DNA of 64,000 nucleotides, taken from assembly GCF_051628905.1 (NCBI RefSeq), contig NZ_CP157575.1:1178001-1242000 (forward strand), given 5' to 3'. Origin of the DNA: Asaia sp037151935 (GTDB lineage Bacteria; Pseudomonadota; Alphaproteobacteria; Acetobacterales; Acetobacteraceae). The translations under genes and the position numbers were made by a program. Below are positions 18,610 to 27,670 of the stretch, piece by piece (position 1 is the stretch's first letter; each line of letters opens with the position of its first letter). The notes beneath the pieces are model-generated. The model was not told where the DNA came from, searched no databases, and saw only the letters and a list, made by a program, of their open reading frames with translations.

Positions 18610-20358
18610 ATGTACGAAGAAGAACAAGCACTTGTCGGGGTCGAAGCGTGGAAAGAACGGACCCTGGTCGATCTGCTCCATTTCAGACGTCTAACCAAGG
18701 GCGATAACCCGATATTTCTCTTTCTGGGCGACGGCGAAAATGTCACCGGACAACTCAGCGCCGAGGCGCTGCATCGACAGGCGGGCCATGCGGCAGGCCA
18801 TCTCGCCCGTACACTCGACCGAGGCTCTCGCGTCATTCTACTTTTTGAAAATGGTCTGGATTACATCGTCGCGTTTTTCGCGTGCCTTTATGCCGGGCAT
18901 ACCCCGGTTTCTGGCGTCTATCCCAGCTCAATCGGTGCCCGCGAACGTTTTTCGTTCATCCTTCAGGATAGTCAGTCTCATGCCGTTCTCGGCAAGAGAG
19001 AGACGCTTCAGCTCTTTTACCCAGACGGAGCGCGCTCGCACCCGATAAAGTGGGTTCCGCTCGAAAGCGCACTTCATGCCCCTCATGCCCTCGATCCTGT
19101 CGCGGCAACACCGGAAAGCCTTGCCCTTGTGCAGTACACCTCTGGCTCAACGGAAGATCCGAAAGGCGTGTGCCTCTCTCACCGCAACATATGCCATAAT
19201 ATTCACACCCAGCTCATTTCATTTCAATATCAAGACGATGATACAGGATTGAGTTGGTTACCTTTCACCCATGATATGGGATTGGTCGGCGCGGTTCTCC
19301 CTGCTCTGGCGGCAGGAAATCCTTTCTATTTCATGTCGCCTGACAAATTCATCGAGCGCCCGGCGCGCTGGCTCGACGCGATCAGCCGCTATGGCGCCAC
19401 AATTTCCGGTGGCCCTGATTTCGCCTATCGCTACTGCGCGCGCCTGCCCAGGCAGGAGACTGCCACGCAGTGGGATCTATCGCGCTGGAAGATCGCCTTC
19501 AATGGATCAGAAAACATCAATCCCGAAACGCTCGAAAGTTTTTATAGCAAGTTCCATCACTGCGGCTTCAGGAAAGAATCCTTCTATGCGTGCTACGGTC
19601 TCGCTGAGAACGCGCTTCTCGTAACATCCGGTGTCAAGGGCGAAGGCGTGCGTCTCGCTGCATTTGAGCGTGTGGCGCTAAGCGAGGGCCGAGCGCTGGC
19701 CACGCTGACAGAGGACGCTGAAAGTACCGTCTTCCTGTCCAGCTGTGGCGCCCCTCATGAGGATCAGCATGTGCATATCGTCGACCCCGAAACCTCTGTT
19801 TTCCGAAGTGAGGGTCTTGTCGGCGAAATCTGGATCGATAGCCCAAGCGTTAGTGTCGGTTATCTCAACAACCCGTTGCGCAATGCGCTCAGCTTCGTGG
19901 AGATCGACGGAATCCGTTATCTGAGAACGCAGGATTTCGGTTTCATCCATCAGGGCGATTTGTTCCATGTCGGCCGAATGAGCGAAAAATTCATCCACGA
20001 CGGGCTTACATTCTACACGAACGACATCGCGCTCTCGTTAAGCCAAGCGCTGGATAGCGCCCTGTGCCTGGTTGTGCCACCTTCCCTGCCCGAGCGCGAC
20101 CTTCCCACCCTGATTATCGAATGCGAGGAAGCTCCGGATGCGCAGCATCTGAGAGCTGTACTTTTCGAGACACTAAAACGCCTCAGGATCACGCGTTTCG
20201 GCTACTACGCCATACGTAAGGGATACGTCATCCGCACCCCAAGCGGAAAATTGCGTGCGGATCTCACTCTGGACAATATTCTTTCGGAGAAATCGGCAAT
20301 CCTGTTCAGCGGCGACACCCACGCCCCGATCACCACTGGCTCCTGCATGATCATTTGA
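18610..20358 (+). CDS. Fatty acyl-AMP ligase (FAAL), FadD32-like
   Basis: A 582-residue adenylate-forming enzyme. The P-loop YTSGSTEDPKG lies at residues 176-186, the FAAL-type WLPFTHDMGL at 217-226, FNGSEN near 298, YGLAE at 329, and the C-terminal catalytic Lys about 547 in PSGKLRADL. FAALs activate a fatty acid as acyl-AMP and load it onto an ACP or PKS rather than onto CoA. It is therefore the plausible starter-unit supplier for the fully reducing PKS on the other arm (inference). The start at 18610 lies 37 bases after the heptosyltransferase stop; a longer frame would run into that gene. The protein ends in Cys-Met-Ile-Ile, which looks like a CaaX box but is probably chance. Confidence 0.88.
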   Translation: MYEEEQALVGVEAWKERTLVDLLHFRRLTKGDNPIFLFLGDGENVTGQLSAEALHRQAGHAAGHLARTLDRGSRVILLFENGLDYIVAFFACLYAGHTPVSGVYPSSIGARERFSFILQDSQSHAVLGKRETLQLFYPDGARSHPIKWVPLESALHAPHALDPVAATPESLALVQYTSGSTEDPKGVCLSHRNICHNIHTQLISFQYQDDDTGLSWLPFTHDMGLVGAVLPALAAGNPFYFMSPDKFIERPARWLDAISRYGATISGGPDFAYRYCARLPRQETATQWDLSRWKIAFNGSENINPETLESFYSKFHHCGFRKESFYACYGLAENALLVTSGVKGEGVRLAAFERVALSEGRALATLTEDAESTVFLSSCGAPHEDQHVHIVDPETSVFRSEGLVGEIWIDSPSVSVGYLNNPLRNALSFVEIDGIRYLRTQDFGFIHQGDLFHVGRMSEKFIHDGLTFYTNDIALSLSQALDSALCLVVPPSLPERDLPTLIIECEEAPDAQHLRAVLFETLKRLRITRFGYYAIRKGYVIRTPSGKLRADLTLDNILSEKSAILFSGDTHAPITTGSCMII

Positions 20359-20397
20359 CGACAGGCCCCAGAGCCTTGTTGGATAAACACATGACAG

Positions 20398-20421
20398 ATC
20401 CATAATGCTCACATTATGGAT
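20398..20421 (+). terminator. Hairpin downstream of the FAAL gene
   Basis: A perfect 9-bp inverted repeat (ATCCATAAT/ATTATGGAT) with a 6-base loop, followed by ATTCTTC, begins 40 bases after the FAAL stop. It could be a weak intrinsic terminator for the glycosylation/FAAL operon or an operator ahead of the small gene at 20598. Confidence 0.45.
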
Positions 20422-20597
20422 ATTCTTCAAACTTGGCCTTGTGGGATAGCGGACACGTCACGTATGCACATAAGGCGAGGTTGCGATTAATCTTCGAAAA
20501 CCCGTCCCGCGGTCGCAAAAATTGTGAGCCTCTTTCTGTTGTAACATTTCCGGCTCGTTCAGGCCGTATTTCTCAAATATCCAGAGGCATTCTGCAA

Positions 20598-20882
20598 ATG
20601 GCAGACAATAATTCAGACAAGATCCTGCACCAGATTGCACAGGGCATTGCATCGCTTAACGCCGAATCCGCACCGATCATCTTCGCTGATAACGTGCCCG
20701 TCTATGGGCATGTCGGTGGAATCATCACGGTGACACTCGCAGCAGAGCGTCCTCATGGTAATGAGATTGTCATTGCCCCAACCGCCCATCTTCGATTGAC
20801 GCCTAAAGCTGCCAAGCTTCTCGCGGAATCCATCCTGAAAGCCTTCGCCATGGGTGAACGCAAGGAAGCGTCAGTCAACTAA
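20598..20882 (+). CDS. Small unknown protein, DUF3467-like
   Basis: A 94-residue soluble protein. The start ATG at 20598 has an AGAGG element about 10 bases upstream; a longer frame exists but lacks support. The pattern IIFADNVPVYGHVGGIITVTL, then HLRLTPKAAKLLAESI, recalls the small DUF3467 family (a strand-rich half followed by a terminal helix), but the match is by eye only. It follows the FAAL gene by 239 bases on the same strand. Function unknown. Confidence 0.6.
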   Translation: MADNNSDKILHQIAQGIASLNAESAPIIFADNVPVYGHVGGIITVTLAAERPHGNEIVIAPTAHLRLTPKAAKLLAESILKAFAMGERKEASVN

Positions 20883-20950
20883 ACGACGCCGGTTGCGGCT
20901 CTGATCTCTGAAAGTTACGGCTCAACTGCTTACATGATGTGTCGTGGGGC

Positions 20951-21451
20951 TTACTGCTTCATTCTGGCAAGGTTAGTTCTAGCGGCCTCATCACCGCAGG
21001 CGCTTCCAGCCTCGAAATAATGGCAGGCATAATCGTAGCTGGCCGCAACCGCGCCATAACCTTCTTCGTGAAGCAGGCCGAGCATATTGAACGCCTTGCT
21101 GACCCCACGACGTGCTGCCTCGACGTAATAAATGTAGGCCTGCGCCTTGTCGCGCGTCACGCCGTCACCCAACAAGTAGAGATCGGCAAGGTTGTAGAAA
21201 GCCCAACCCTCGCCTCCATCCGCAGCTGCCTCGAACAGGCTGCGTGCCAAGACGACATCACGCACCACACCCCAGCCCTGCTCATAAGCGCGACCGAGCA
21301 TGTTGAGGGCCGTCGGGTGACGTGACTGGGCCGCCTGCACGAACAGGCGATAGGCCTCGTGAACGGCACCACGGTCGAGATGCCATTGTGCCAGATAAAG
21401 CTCCGCCTGGAGGCGTTCATCGAGTGCAGGCACAGCGGCAGGCATCGGCAT
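20951..21451 (-). CDS. Sel1-like (SLR/TPR) repeat protein
   Basis: About 166 residues made almost entirely of Sel1-type helical repeats. Recognisable units include ALNMLGRAYEQGWGV, FYNLADLYLLGDGV and AFNMLGLLHEEGYGA, each with the LG..Y..G.GV pattern. Such proteins are protein-interaction scaffolds; partner unknown. There is no clear signal peptide. The start is uncertain: ATG 21451 with GGAG 11 bases upstream is preferred, while an in-frame TTG at 21469 would add six residues. Confidence 0.75.
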   Translation of the reverse strand: MPMPAAVPALDERLQAELYLAQWHLDRGAVHEAYRLFVQAAQSRHPTALNMLGRAYEQGWGVVRDVVLARSLFEAAADGGEGWAFYNLADLYLLGDGVTRDKAQAYIYYVEAARRGVSKAFNMLGLLHEEGYGAVAASYDYACHYFEAGSACGDEAARTNLARMKQ

Positions 21452-21528
21452 CGGAAGAGCACTCCACAAGTCTCGCGTGGCTCAGGTACCTGGCTTTAGC
21501 CGCGGAGACAGGCTGGACAGTAGAAAGA

Positions 21529-21563
21529 GGCACGAGAGGGGAGCCTTTTTCCCCTCTCGTGCC
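21529..21563 (-). terminator. Intrinsic terminator of the siderophore receptor gene
   Basis: A perfect 13-bp stem (GGCACGAGAGGGG/CCCCTCTCGTGCC) has a 9-base loop and lies 35 bases beyond the receptor stop. On the minus strand it is followed by a T/C-rich run. Confidence 0.75.
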
Positions 21564-21597
21564 ATGCAGGGGCCCTTATCGAGCCGTGCCCCGTGCC

Positions 21598-23925
21598 TCA
21601 GAAGCGCAGCCCGATCGACCCGAGGAAGGTGCGGCCCGAAAGCGGCACGGCGCGGGATGCCGAGAAGGCAGACGCATAGTTGAGATGGTTGGTCAGGTTG
21701 TTTGCGTTGAACTGCACATGATAGCGCTCGTAGTCATATGAGAGCATGGCATTGAGCGACACATTATCAGGCATGCGAGCCGTATTGGCCTCGTTGGCCC
21801 AGTAACCTGAGGAATACTGCACGCCACCGCCAGCCGAGAGCTTGCCCTGTGTAGGCTTGAGCACGAGGCGGGAGAGGTTATAGGTGCTCCAGACCGACAG
21901 GCTATTGGCAGGAAGCTGGGGCGCCTTGTTGTTACGATAGGCAGCGCTATGCGTCACCTTTCCGCCCATATAAGCGTATGACGTATAGATCTCCCAGTCA
22001 TTCGTGATCTTGCCGGTCGCGCTCACTTCCAGACCACGCGTCCGTCGGCCTGACCCTGCGTCCGAGAAGCCTGTGATGATCTGTCCCGAATCATCCAAAG
22101 TGAAGGAGTTGTTCTGCTCGATCTGAAAGATTGCCGCCGTGACGCCCAGCTTCTTGTTCAGGAAGTCGGCCTTGCCGCCGAGCTCATACAGATCGCTGCG
22201 CTGAGGCTTGAGGTCACGCCCGTTCGTCGCAACATCACTGATACCGGTCGAGCTCGCTGTCAGGGACGACACATCCGTACCGACTGGCTTATAAGACTGC
22301 GCAAAGGTGAAGTAGAATGTCGCGTTTTCGAAGGGCTCATACATCAGGCTGGCAGAAGGGCTGAACTTGTTCGAGCTTTGCTTCTGCAGCCCCTGAGCGG
22401 CAGCCGCAGCGCTCCAATAGGTCGCGCGGTAGCTATCCCAGCGCACCGTGCCATAGACCGAAACCTGCTTGGTCAGGTTGATCTTGTCGGCAAGGAACAG
22501 GCCGAGATCGCGAAAATCGGATGTGCGCCCACCCGAAGACGGATAGGTGATCTGAGTACCAGGATACTCAAATTGCGGGGTACGGATCAGCTGATTATTG
22601 GTCCGGTTGATATAGGTGCCATAGACGCGATCGTCTTTGGTATAGTTGATATCAACACCGGCGCGCACATCATGATGCAGGAAGGCCGTTTTGAACTTGG
22701 AGTGGCCCATCGTGACGTTCTGCACGCCCCAGCCTGCCTGCTCATAGGCCATGCCACCACCGGCGCCATAGGTCAGAGCCGGGTTCTTTCCTGCAAGAAA
22801 CGCCGTCGCACACGCGCCGGAGCAGGCTGCGGGGTTCGTCGCCGCAAAATCTCGCGTATAATGCGAATAGCGCGTGTCATTCGACAAGGTGAGCCATTTC
22901 GCAATCTGCGACGAGAATTTCGACGTCACCATATGCACATTGCCGCTGTCGCGGTCGAAATTGCGCGAGTAATTGGTGTCACGTGCCAGACCGCGCTCTG
23001 TGATCGGGCGGAAGGTCGTGCCTGTCTGGATCATCGGCACGCCGTAATCGGGACGGCCGCGGCTGCCGAGCCACTGATAATTCAGATGCCAGGTATTCTT
23101 CGTGCCGAGTCCGACGCCGAGATCGGCCGCAGCGCCGTAGCGATCGGTGCGCACGTTGTTGCGGTCGGCCACCATCTGCTGGTTGTACATGCCGTTCACA
23201 CGCAGGGCGGTGCGGGAGTTGATCTCGTAGTTCGCATCGGCGGAGCCGCGATACTGCATGCCGCTCCCGAAAGACTGATCGGCACCGAACGACTTGCCCA
23301 GATGGGCCTTTTTGAGCGTCTGGTTGATCACGCCGCCCACATTGCCCGCACCGAAATACTGACCGGAGGGGCCTTTGACGACCTCGACGCTCTCGGTGTT
23401 GTAGACGTCACGGACGTAATTGCCGAAATCGCGCAGACCGTCTTCGTAAATATCGCCACGTGCCTGCTGGCCACGGATACGGAACTGGTCACCGCTCATG
23501 CCACCATTTCCCTCACCGGCAGACATGGTGATGCCGGGCACGTTCGCCAGCGCCTGATCGAGGGTAAAGACGCGCTGCTCTTCGATGAGCTGCTTGGGCA
23601 CGACGCTGATCGTCTGCGGCGTTTCGCGCACAGTAGCCGGCATGCGACCAATATCCAGCGACGTGGTGTTGGTGTTCATGGTGTTGACCGGTGTCGCACC
23701 GCGCACTTTCACAGCAGGCAGCTGCATGGCCGAGCTTTCAGTCGTCTTCGCGTCACTTGAGCTCTTTTCCTGCGCTTCTGCCTCTTCAGCACCGCAAAGA
23801 CCGACCCCCGCCGTCAGTGCCAGAAGAAGAAGACGTTTCTGATTTCTCGCCACTTCACGAGATGACGACAGTATGTCTTCACGAGATGTCTGATAGTCAG
23901 AACGGCATCCGTAATCTTCTGGCAT
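21598..23925 (-). CDS. TonB-dependent siderophore receptor (Fiu/FhuE-like)
   Basis: An outer-membrane active transporter of about 775 residues. An N-terminal stretch precedes a hydrophobic signal segment (RLLLLALTAGVGLCG). A TonB-box/plug region follows, with RETPQTISVVPKQLI, QALANVPGITMSAGEGNGG and EVVKGPSGQYFGAGNVGGVIN, then a 22-strand barrel ending in aromatic Phe (GRTFLGSIGLRF). The plug motifs are those of ferric-siderophore receptors, but the ligand cannot be named. The start ATG 23925 follows a GGTG-containing leader. Its energy would come from the ExbB-ExbD-TonB system encoded at 32.9-35.0 kb. A weak Fur-like sequence lies about 100 bases upstream. Confidence 0.9.
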   Translation of the reverse strand: MPEDYGCRSDYQTSREDILSSSREVARNQKRLLLLALTAGVGLCGAEEAEAQEKSSSDAKTTESSAMQLPAVKVRGATPVNTMNTNTTSLDIGRMPATVRETPQTISVVPKQLIEEQRVFTLDQALANVPGITMSAGEGNGGMSGDQFRIRGQQARGDIYEDGLRDFGNYVRDVYNTESVEVVKGPSGQYFGAGNVGGVINQTLKKAHLGKSFGADQSFGSGMQYRGSADANYEINSRTALRVNGMYNQQMVADRNNVRTDRYGAAADLGVGLGTKNTWHLNYQWLGSRGRPDYGVPMIQTGTTFRPITERGLARDTNYSRNFDRDSGNVHMVTSKFSSQIAKWLTLSNDTRYSHYTRDFAATNPAACSGACATAFLAGKNPALTYGAGGGMAYEQAGWGVQNVTMGHSKFKTAFLHHDVRAGVDINYTKDDRVYGTYINRTNNQLIRTPQFEYPGTQITYPSSGGRTSDFRDLGLFLADKINLTKQVSVYGTVRWDSYRATYWSAAAAAQGLQKQSSNKFSPSASLMYEPFENATFYFTFAQSYKPVGTDVSSLTASSTGISDVATNGRDLKPQRSDLYELGGKADFLNKKLGVTAAIFQIEQNNSFTLDDSGQIITGFSDAGSGRRTRGLEVSATGKITNDWEIYTSYAYMGGKVTHSAAYRNNKAPQLPANSLSVWSTYNLSRLVLKPTQGKLSAGGGVQYSSGYWANEANTARMPDNVSLNAMLSYDYERYHVQFNANNLTNHLNYASAFSASRAVPLSGRTFLGSIGLRF

Positions 23926-24019
23926 AGATTTCACCACTTTTCCGGTTTCAAATCCGAAGATCGCCACCCCACAACTTTGAAATATTTTGTCATCATTCGA
24001 ATATCCCTTTTCAGAGATG

Positions 24020-24038
24020 GAAAATGACAAACTATTAC
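24020..24038. promoter_or_regulatory. Weak Fur-box-like site upstream of the siderophore receptor
   Basis: GAAAATGACAAACTATTAC matches 12 of 19 positions of the classical Fur box GATAATGATAATCATTATC. It lies about 95 bases before the receptor start in an AT-rich promoter region. The function of the downstream gene makes iron control likely, but the match alone is marginal. Confidence 0.35.
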
Positions 24039-24187
24039 ATAATAACGCTCGGGCGCGTCTTCGCCGGCGGTGTTACCGTCACGTTACGAGAAGATGCAAA
24101 CGATTCTTAAAATCTTTCTTAACTCGGACCTGGAGTGTGCCTTTTGCGTCACGCAACAGCACGTCTCAGAGGCAAATTTGGTTGCGT

Positions 24188-25528
24188 TCAAATGAATTCG
24201 ATCTGGGTCTTGACCCCAAGCATCCATTGATTGCGCAAGTTACGCTGCGCGTTCGGGTGGACGTAATATTGCAGATCTGGCGCCACCGTGATGCCGCGCA
24301 TCAGATGGATCTGGTACAACGCTTCGATAATCAGCGCGTCTTGTTGAACCAGAGGCGTCGAGGCACTGCTGGGCTTCTGCTGTGCCGCCTGGCGCCGCTG
24401 CGCGCGAGTGACGTGATGGGCAATGCGGGTATAGGCCATGTTGAGGGCGAGCATGTCCTGCGGGCGCTGACGTATCAGCCCGCGGACCATTATACCGACG
24501 GAATATTGCGCCGCCCTGAGCGCCGTGCGCGGGTTATTCCAGTACGCGCTCGCCAGTATCGTCAGGCCCGCATCGGGGCCACGCCCCGCAAAGCGAAATA
24601 GCTGCTGATCGGCCAGAACCCACGCTGACCACGATCCATCGACGACACGTGCAGGCGCACCCGTCAGACCAAGTATCTCACCATCATGGTCTTCGAACAG
24701 GCTGGTATGAGGCGCCGTATCGTAAACAGCGCCAAGCTTGTAATGTCCCGGAAGCGTACCCCCCTTACCCGCATGTGGCGCCCAGGCGAGTTCAAGCGGA
24801 ATGGCTTCTCCATCGATGGTCGCACCATTGAACTTGAAGCCACTTCGCATTTGCGACAGCGCATATTGCGACGCTGCCTGCGTGAAATAGACTCCCGACT
24901 GAAGCTGAAGCGCCTCACTGATCTGCACCCTGAACCGTGCGCCCCAAGTTGCCGTGGGAAACGCCGCATGGGCCGTATTATCGCTCGCCGCTCTTGGATT
25001 GCCGCAGAAAGCGGCATTCATGAAATTGCAGTAGAGCGGATTGGCGGAGAAATCGGACAGGAAGGTCATGCGCCCTACTGCCGCATTGAGATGGTCATAG
25101 AACATCGACCGCTCAATATAGGCCGATACGAGATGGATCACGACGTTGCCGACCCCACCATAGGTCGCCTGGCTTGGGGTCAGATGATCGCCGAATTTGC
25201 GGCTCGTCGGCGCACCATAACCGCTCGCAAGCACGATATGCGTCGAGACGCCGGACAGTCCGGCCAGACGCTCCCAGTCGATATCGTTGCCGTAGGTCAC
25301 GATACCTACATTGCCAACGCCCTTTTCATGCGACGGCGTTGGGTCGTTCAACATTGCCTGCATCTCGTTGGTGTTCTGCACATGAACGGCCACGCCTCGC
25401 TCACGCAGGGCCGATAGACCCGTCAGCACCTTGCCCGCCGCAGCGTGAGCCGCGGGCACAGGAGCGAGAACAACCGCGAGCAGAGACAGCCGGGCAAGCG
25501 GCAGCTTGATACGGGCATTACGTGTCAT
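24188..25528 (-). CDS. oprB: OprB-family carbohydrate-selective porin
   Basis: A 446-residue outer-membrane porin. The start at 25528 has a GAGGGAG ribosome-binding site and gives a classic signal peptide ending in PAAHAAA. Family features are the SALRERGVAV-like opening, the VYDTAPHTSLFEDHDG segment (the GG.Y.D....D. pattern of OprB), a long strand-rich body, and a C-terminal PDLQYYVHPNAQRNLRN stretch typical of the family, ending in Ile. OprB porins pass glucose and other sugars. The gene is alone; its neighbours (siderophore receptor, PhzF remnant) do not point to a specific sugar. Confidence 0.9.
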   Translation of the reverse strand: MTRNARIKLPLARLSLLAVVLAPVPAAHAAAGKVLTGLSALRERGVAVHVQNTNEMQAMLNDPTPSHEKGVGNVGIVTYGNDIDWERLAGLSGVSTHIVLASGYGAPTSRKFGDHLTPSQATYGGVGNVVIHLVSAYIERSMFYDHLNAAVGRMTFLSDFSANPLYCNFMNAAFCGNPRAASDNTAHAAFPTATWGARFRVQISEALQLQSGVYFTQAASQYALSQMRSGFKFNGATIDGEAIPLELAWAPHAGKGGTLPGHYKLGAVYDTAPHTSLFEDHDGEILGLTGAPARVVDGSWSAWVLADQQLFRFAGRGPDAGLTILASAYWNNPRTALRAAQYSVGIMVRGLIRQRPQDMLALNMAYTRIAHHVTRAQRRQAAQQKPSSASTPLVQQDALIIEALYQIHLMRGITVAPDLQYYVHPNAQRNLRNQWMLGVKTQIEFI

Positions 25529-25662
25529 CGGGCTGGCTCCCTCTCGAGCGATGGCGTGCAAGAGGCTATCGCGGTGGTTTGTGGCATTTTTCGGCGCCCA
25601 ATGCCCCTGCAATGCTTTGTCCGTTACGATATAAGAATATTCACCATAAAGCGGGAGTGAGC

Positions 25663-26457
25663 ATGACGCCTGAACGCGCATTCGGGCAGGTCGAGATCCT
25701 CGACCAGAACCGTTCATCGGCGCCCCCTTTCCCGTCGTCACCGGCGCCGACCCTCTGAGCGACGCCATGATGGCGCGCATCGCCAATTGAACGAATCTGA
25801 GCGAAACGACCTCCCTGCCATGTCCAAAAACGCCGGAAGCCTCCTATCGTGTGCGCATCTTCACTCGGTCGAAAAAGCTGCCTTTTTCCGAACATCCCAC
25901 GCGCAGCACGGCCTCGGTCTAAGCTGCGCTGCCCCGCAACGCGCATGGCGGTATGATTGTGGTGAAATGCGGTGTCGGTCTCGTGCAGTTAAAAGTGCAC
26001 GAGGCGCGCTGAGTGTGGCGGCATATGCCTAGGCCCTCGCCGCGCTCAATCTGACATCAAATGAATTGCTCGATGCCGCTTGAGGGGATCACTGCCCCGG
26101 TTGGCGGGTTCTGCATCTGCGCGACCAGCAGAGCGTGCGTGACATCAGACCGAGCTGTCAGAGCATTGGTGGGGCAAAATACGGTATGGTAAGTGCCTGT
26201 TCCGAAGGCAGCGAGGCACAGTTCGAATTGCGTGCCTTTGCCGGGGGCTGGCACGATTATGAAGACCCCGTGACAGGCAGTCTTAACACCGCCATCGCCC
26301 AGTGGCTTATGGAAAGAACGTAGCCCCGTCACGCTACATCGCGTGTCAGGGTTCTGCGCTCGGACGCAATGGCCGCATCATCGTCGAGCGCGAAGGCGGC
26401 ACAATCTGGATCGGCGGGGCCGTTATCCACAATATCAGAGGCACGCTTTCGATCTGA
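25663..26457 (+). pseudogene. Decayed PhzF-family isomerase/epimerase-like gene
   Basis: The plus strand carries recognisable PhzF-family pieces scattered over frames. The opening FGQVEILDQN is followed, after a frameshift, by PFPVVTGADPLSDAMMARIAN, a stop where the family has Trp, TNLSETT, then RVRIFT..KKLPFSEHPT. A stop follows, then HGGMIVVKCGVGLVQLKVHEA. Much later come FELRAFAGGWHDYEDPVTGSLNTA, GSALGRNGRIIVE and IWIGGAVIHNIRGTLSI, the conserved PhzF C-terminus. At least three stops and several frameshifts break it. A good GGGAGTG ribosome-binding site before ATG 25663 remains. It shows that a PhzF-like gene was lost in this lineage; the original substrate is unknown. Confidence 0.85.
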
Positions 26458-26458
26458 A

Positions 26459-26490
26459 CGAAAAAAGGCGGCCCCTTTCGGAGCCGCCTT
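26459..26490 (-). terminator. Intrinsic terminator of the dehydrogenase/kinase operon
   Basis: On the minus strand AAGGCGGC pairs with GCCGCCTT (extended by CC/GG around a GAAA loop) and runs straight into TTTTTTCG. It lies 24 bases after the dehydrogenase stop. Confidence 0.85.
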
Positions 26491-26513
26491 CCTGACCTGC
26501 AAGAGGGCCGATC

Positions 26514-27641
26514 TTACGGGATCAGAACCGTCTTGATGGACTTGTCGCCCTTCTTCATCAGATCGAAGCCTTCCTTCCACTGATCCAGCGGCAAGGTGTG
26601 GGTCACCACGCCCTCGACCGGCAGACGACCATCGGCAATGGCAGCGATGGTAAAGGGGTAGCAGTACGGGCCGAGATGCGAGCCAAGAACATCCAGCTCC
26701 TTGCGGTCGGAAATGATCGACCAGTCACAGGTCACTTCATCACCGAACACGCTGAACTCAACGAAACGGCCAAGCTTGCGGATCATGTGCAGGCCCTGAC
26801 GGACGCTGGAGGGGTGACCTGTTGCTTCGATATAGACATCGCAGCCGTAACCGCCGGTCAGTTCCTTGACCTTGGCCACCACGTCTTCTTCGAGCGGGTT
26901 CATCACGATATCCGCACCGAATTTCTTGGCCAGATCCAGACGGTCCTGCTTGGTGTCGAGCACGATCAGCTTGCTGGGGTTCTTCAGGCGAGCAGCGCCC
27001 ACCATGCCCAGACCCAGCGTACCGGCACCGGCGAGAACCACCACATCATCCAACTGAATATTGGCGCGGTTCACAGCATGAACGGAGCAGGCATAGGGCT
27101 CGATCAGGGCAGCAGCATCGAGCGGCATGTTCTCAGGAACACGATGGGTGCGCGACGTCTTGGGGAAGCGCATATACTTCGCCATCGCGCCGTTGGTGTT
27201 GTTCTGGAAGCCGTACAGGTCGTGACGTTCACACATCCAGTACTGACCGCCTTTGCAGTAGCGGCAATCGTCGCAGGGAACGATCTGCTCGCTGATCAGG
27301 CGATCACCGATCTTGTACTGGCTGCGCAGGTTCTCGCCAATCTCGACGGCACGACCGACGAATTCATGACCCGGGATCATCGGCGGCTTGACGTAGCGCG
27401 GCTGCTCCTTGTCGCCCCAGAAGGACGGTGCACCTAGGAAGCACTTGATATCGCCTGCACAGATACCAACCGCTTCGACCTCAATGATGATGTCGTCGGG
27501 GCCAGCGCGGGGCACATCCACCTCTTCCCAGCGATAATCGCCAGGCTCGTAGGCGACAACCGCATTCATCTTGGTCGGCAGAGTAACGCTGACTGCTTCT
27601 TTCTGCAGGGCGCCCAGATCGGGGGTGACGATTTTGTTCAT
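26514..27641 (-). CDS. Zn-dependent medium-chain polyol dehydrogenase, erythritol/L-threitol-type
   Basis: A 375-residue cytoplasmic NAD(P)-dependent dehydrogenase. Catalytic zinc ligands lie in GICAGD and PGHEFVG; the structural-zinc cluster is CDDCRYCKGGQYWMC; the Rossmann motif is VVLAGAGTLGLGMVGAA. The general form and the adjacent dihydroxyacetone-type kinase resemble the erythritol/L-threitol dehydrogenases paired with erythrulose kinases in mycobacteria, so oxidation of a tetritol or similar polyol is the best guess. Glycerol or another polyol is possible. It lies 29 bases after the kinase on the same strand and is followed by a strong terminator, so the two form an operon. Confidence 0.82.
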   Translation of the reverse strand: MNKIVTPDLGALQKEAVSVTLPTKMNAVVAYEPGDYRWEEVDVPRAGPDDIIIEVEAVGICAGDIKCFLGAPSFWGDKEQPRYVKPPMIPGHEFVGRAVEIGENLRSQYKIGDRLISEQIVPCDDCRYCKGGQYWMCERHDLYGFQNNTNGAMAKYMRFPKTSRTHRVPENMPLDAAALIEPYACSVHAVNRANIQLDDVVVLAGAGTLGLGMVGAARLKNPSKLIVLDTKQDRLDLAKKFGADIVMNPLEEDVVAKVKELTGGYGCDVYIEATGHPSSVRQGLHMIRKLGRFVEFSVFGDEVTCDWSIISDRKELDVLGSHLGPYCYPFTIAAIADGRLPVEGVVTHTLPLDQWKEGFDLMKKGDKSIKTVLIP

Positions 27642-27670
27642 GGTCTTGGGTCTTTCAGAAATGAGGCTGA

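Noticed and set aside
20347..20358. CaaX-like C-terminus (Cys-Met-Ile-Ile) on the FAAL
   Set aside because: Bacteria generally lack CaaX prenylation and no prenyltransferase is visible, so it is probably chance.
22378..23760. A 460-codon open frame antisense to the siderophore receptor
   Set aside because: High-GC mirror frame. The receptor frame has a signal, plug and barrel motifs; this one has low-complexity His/Arg/Ile-rich sequence and no motif.
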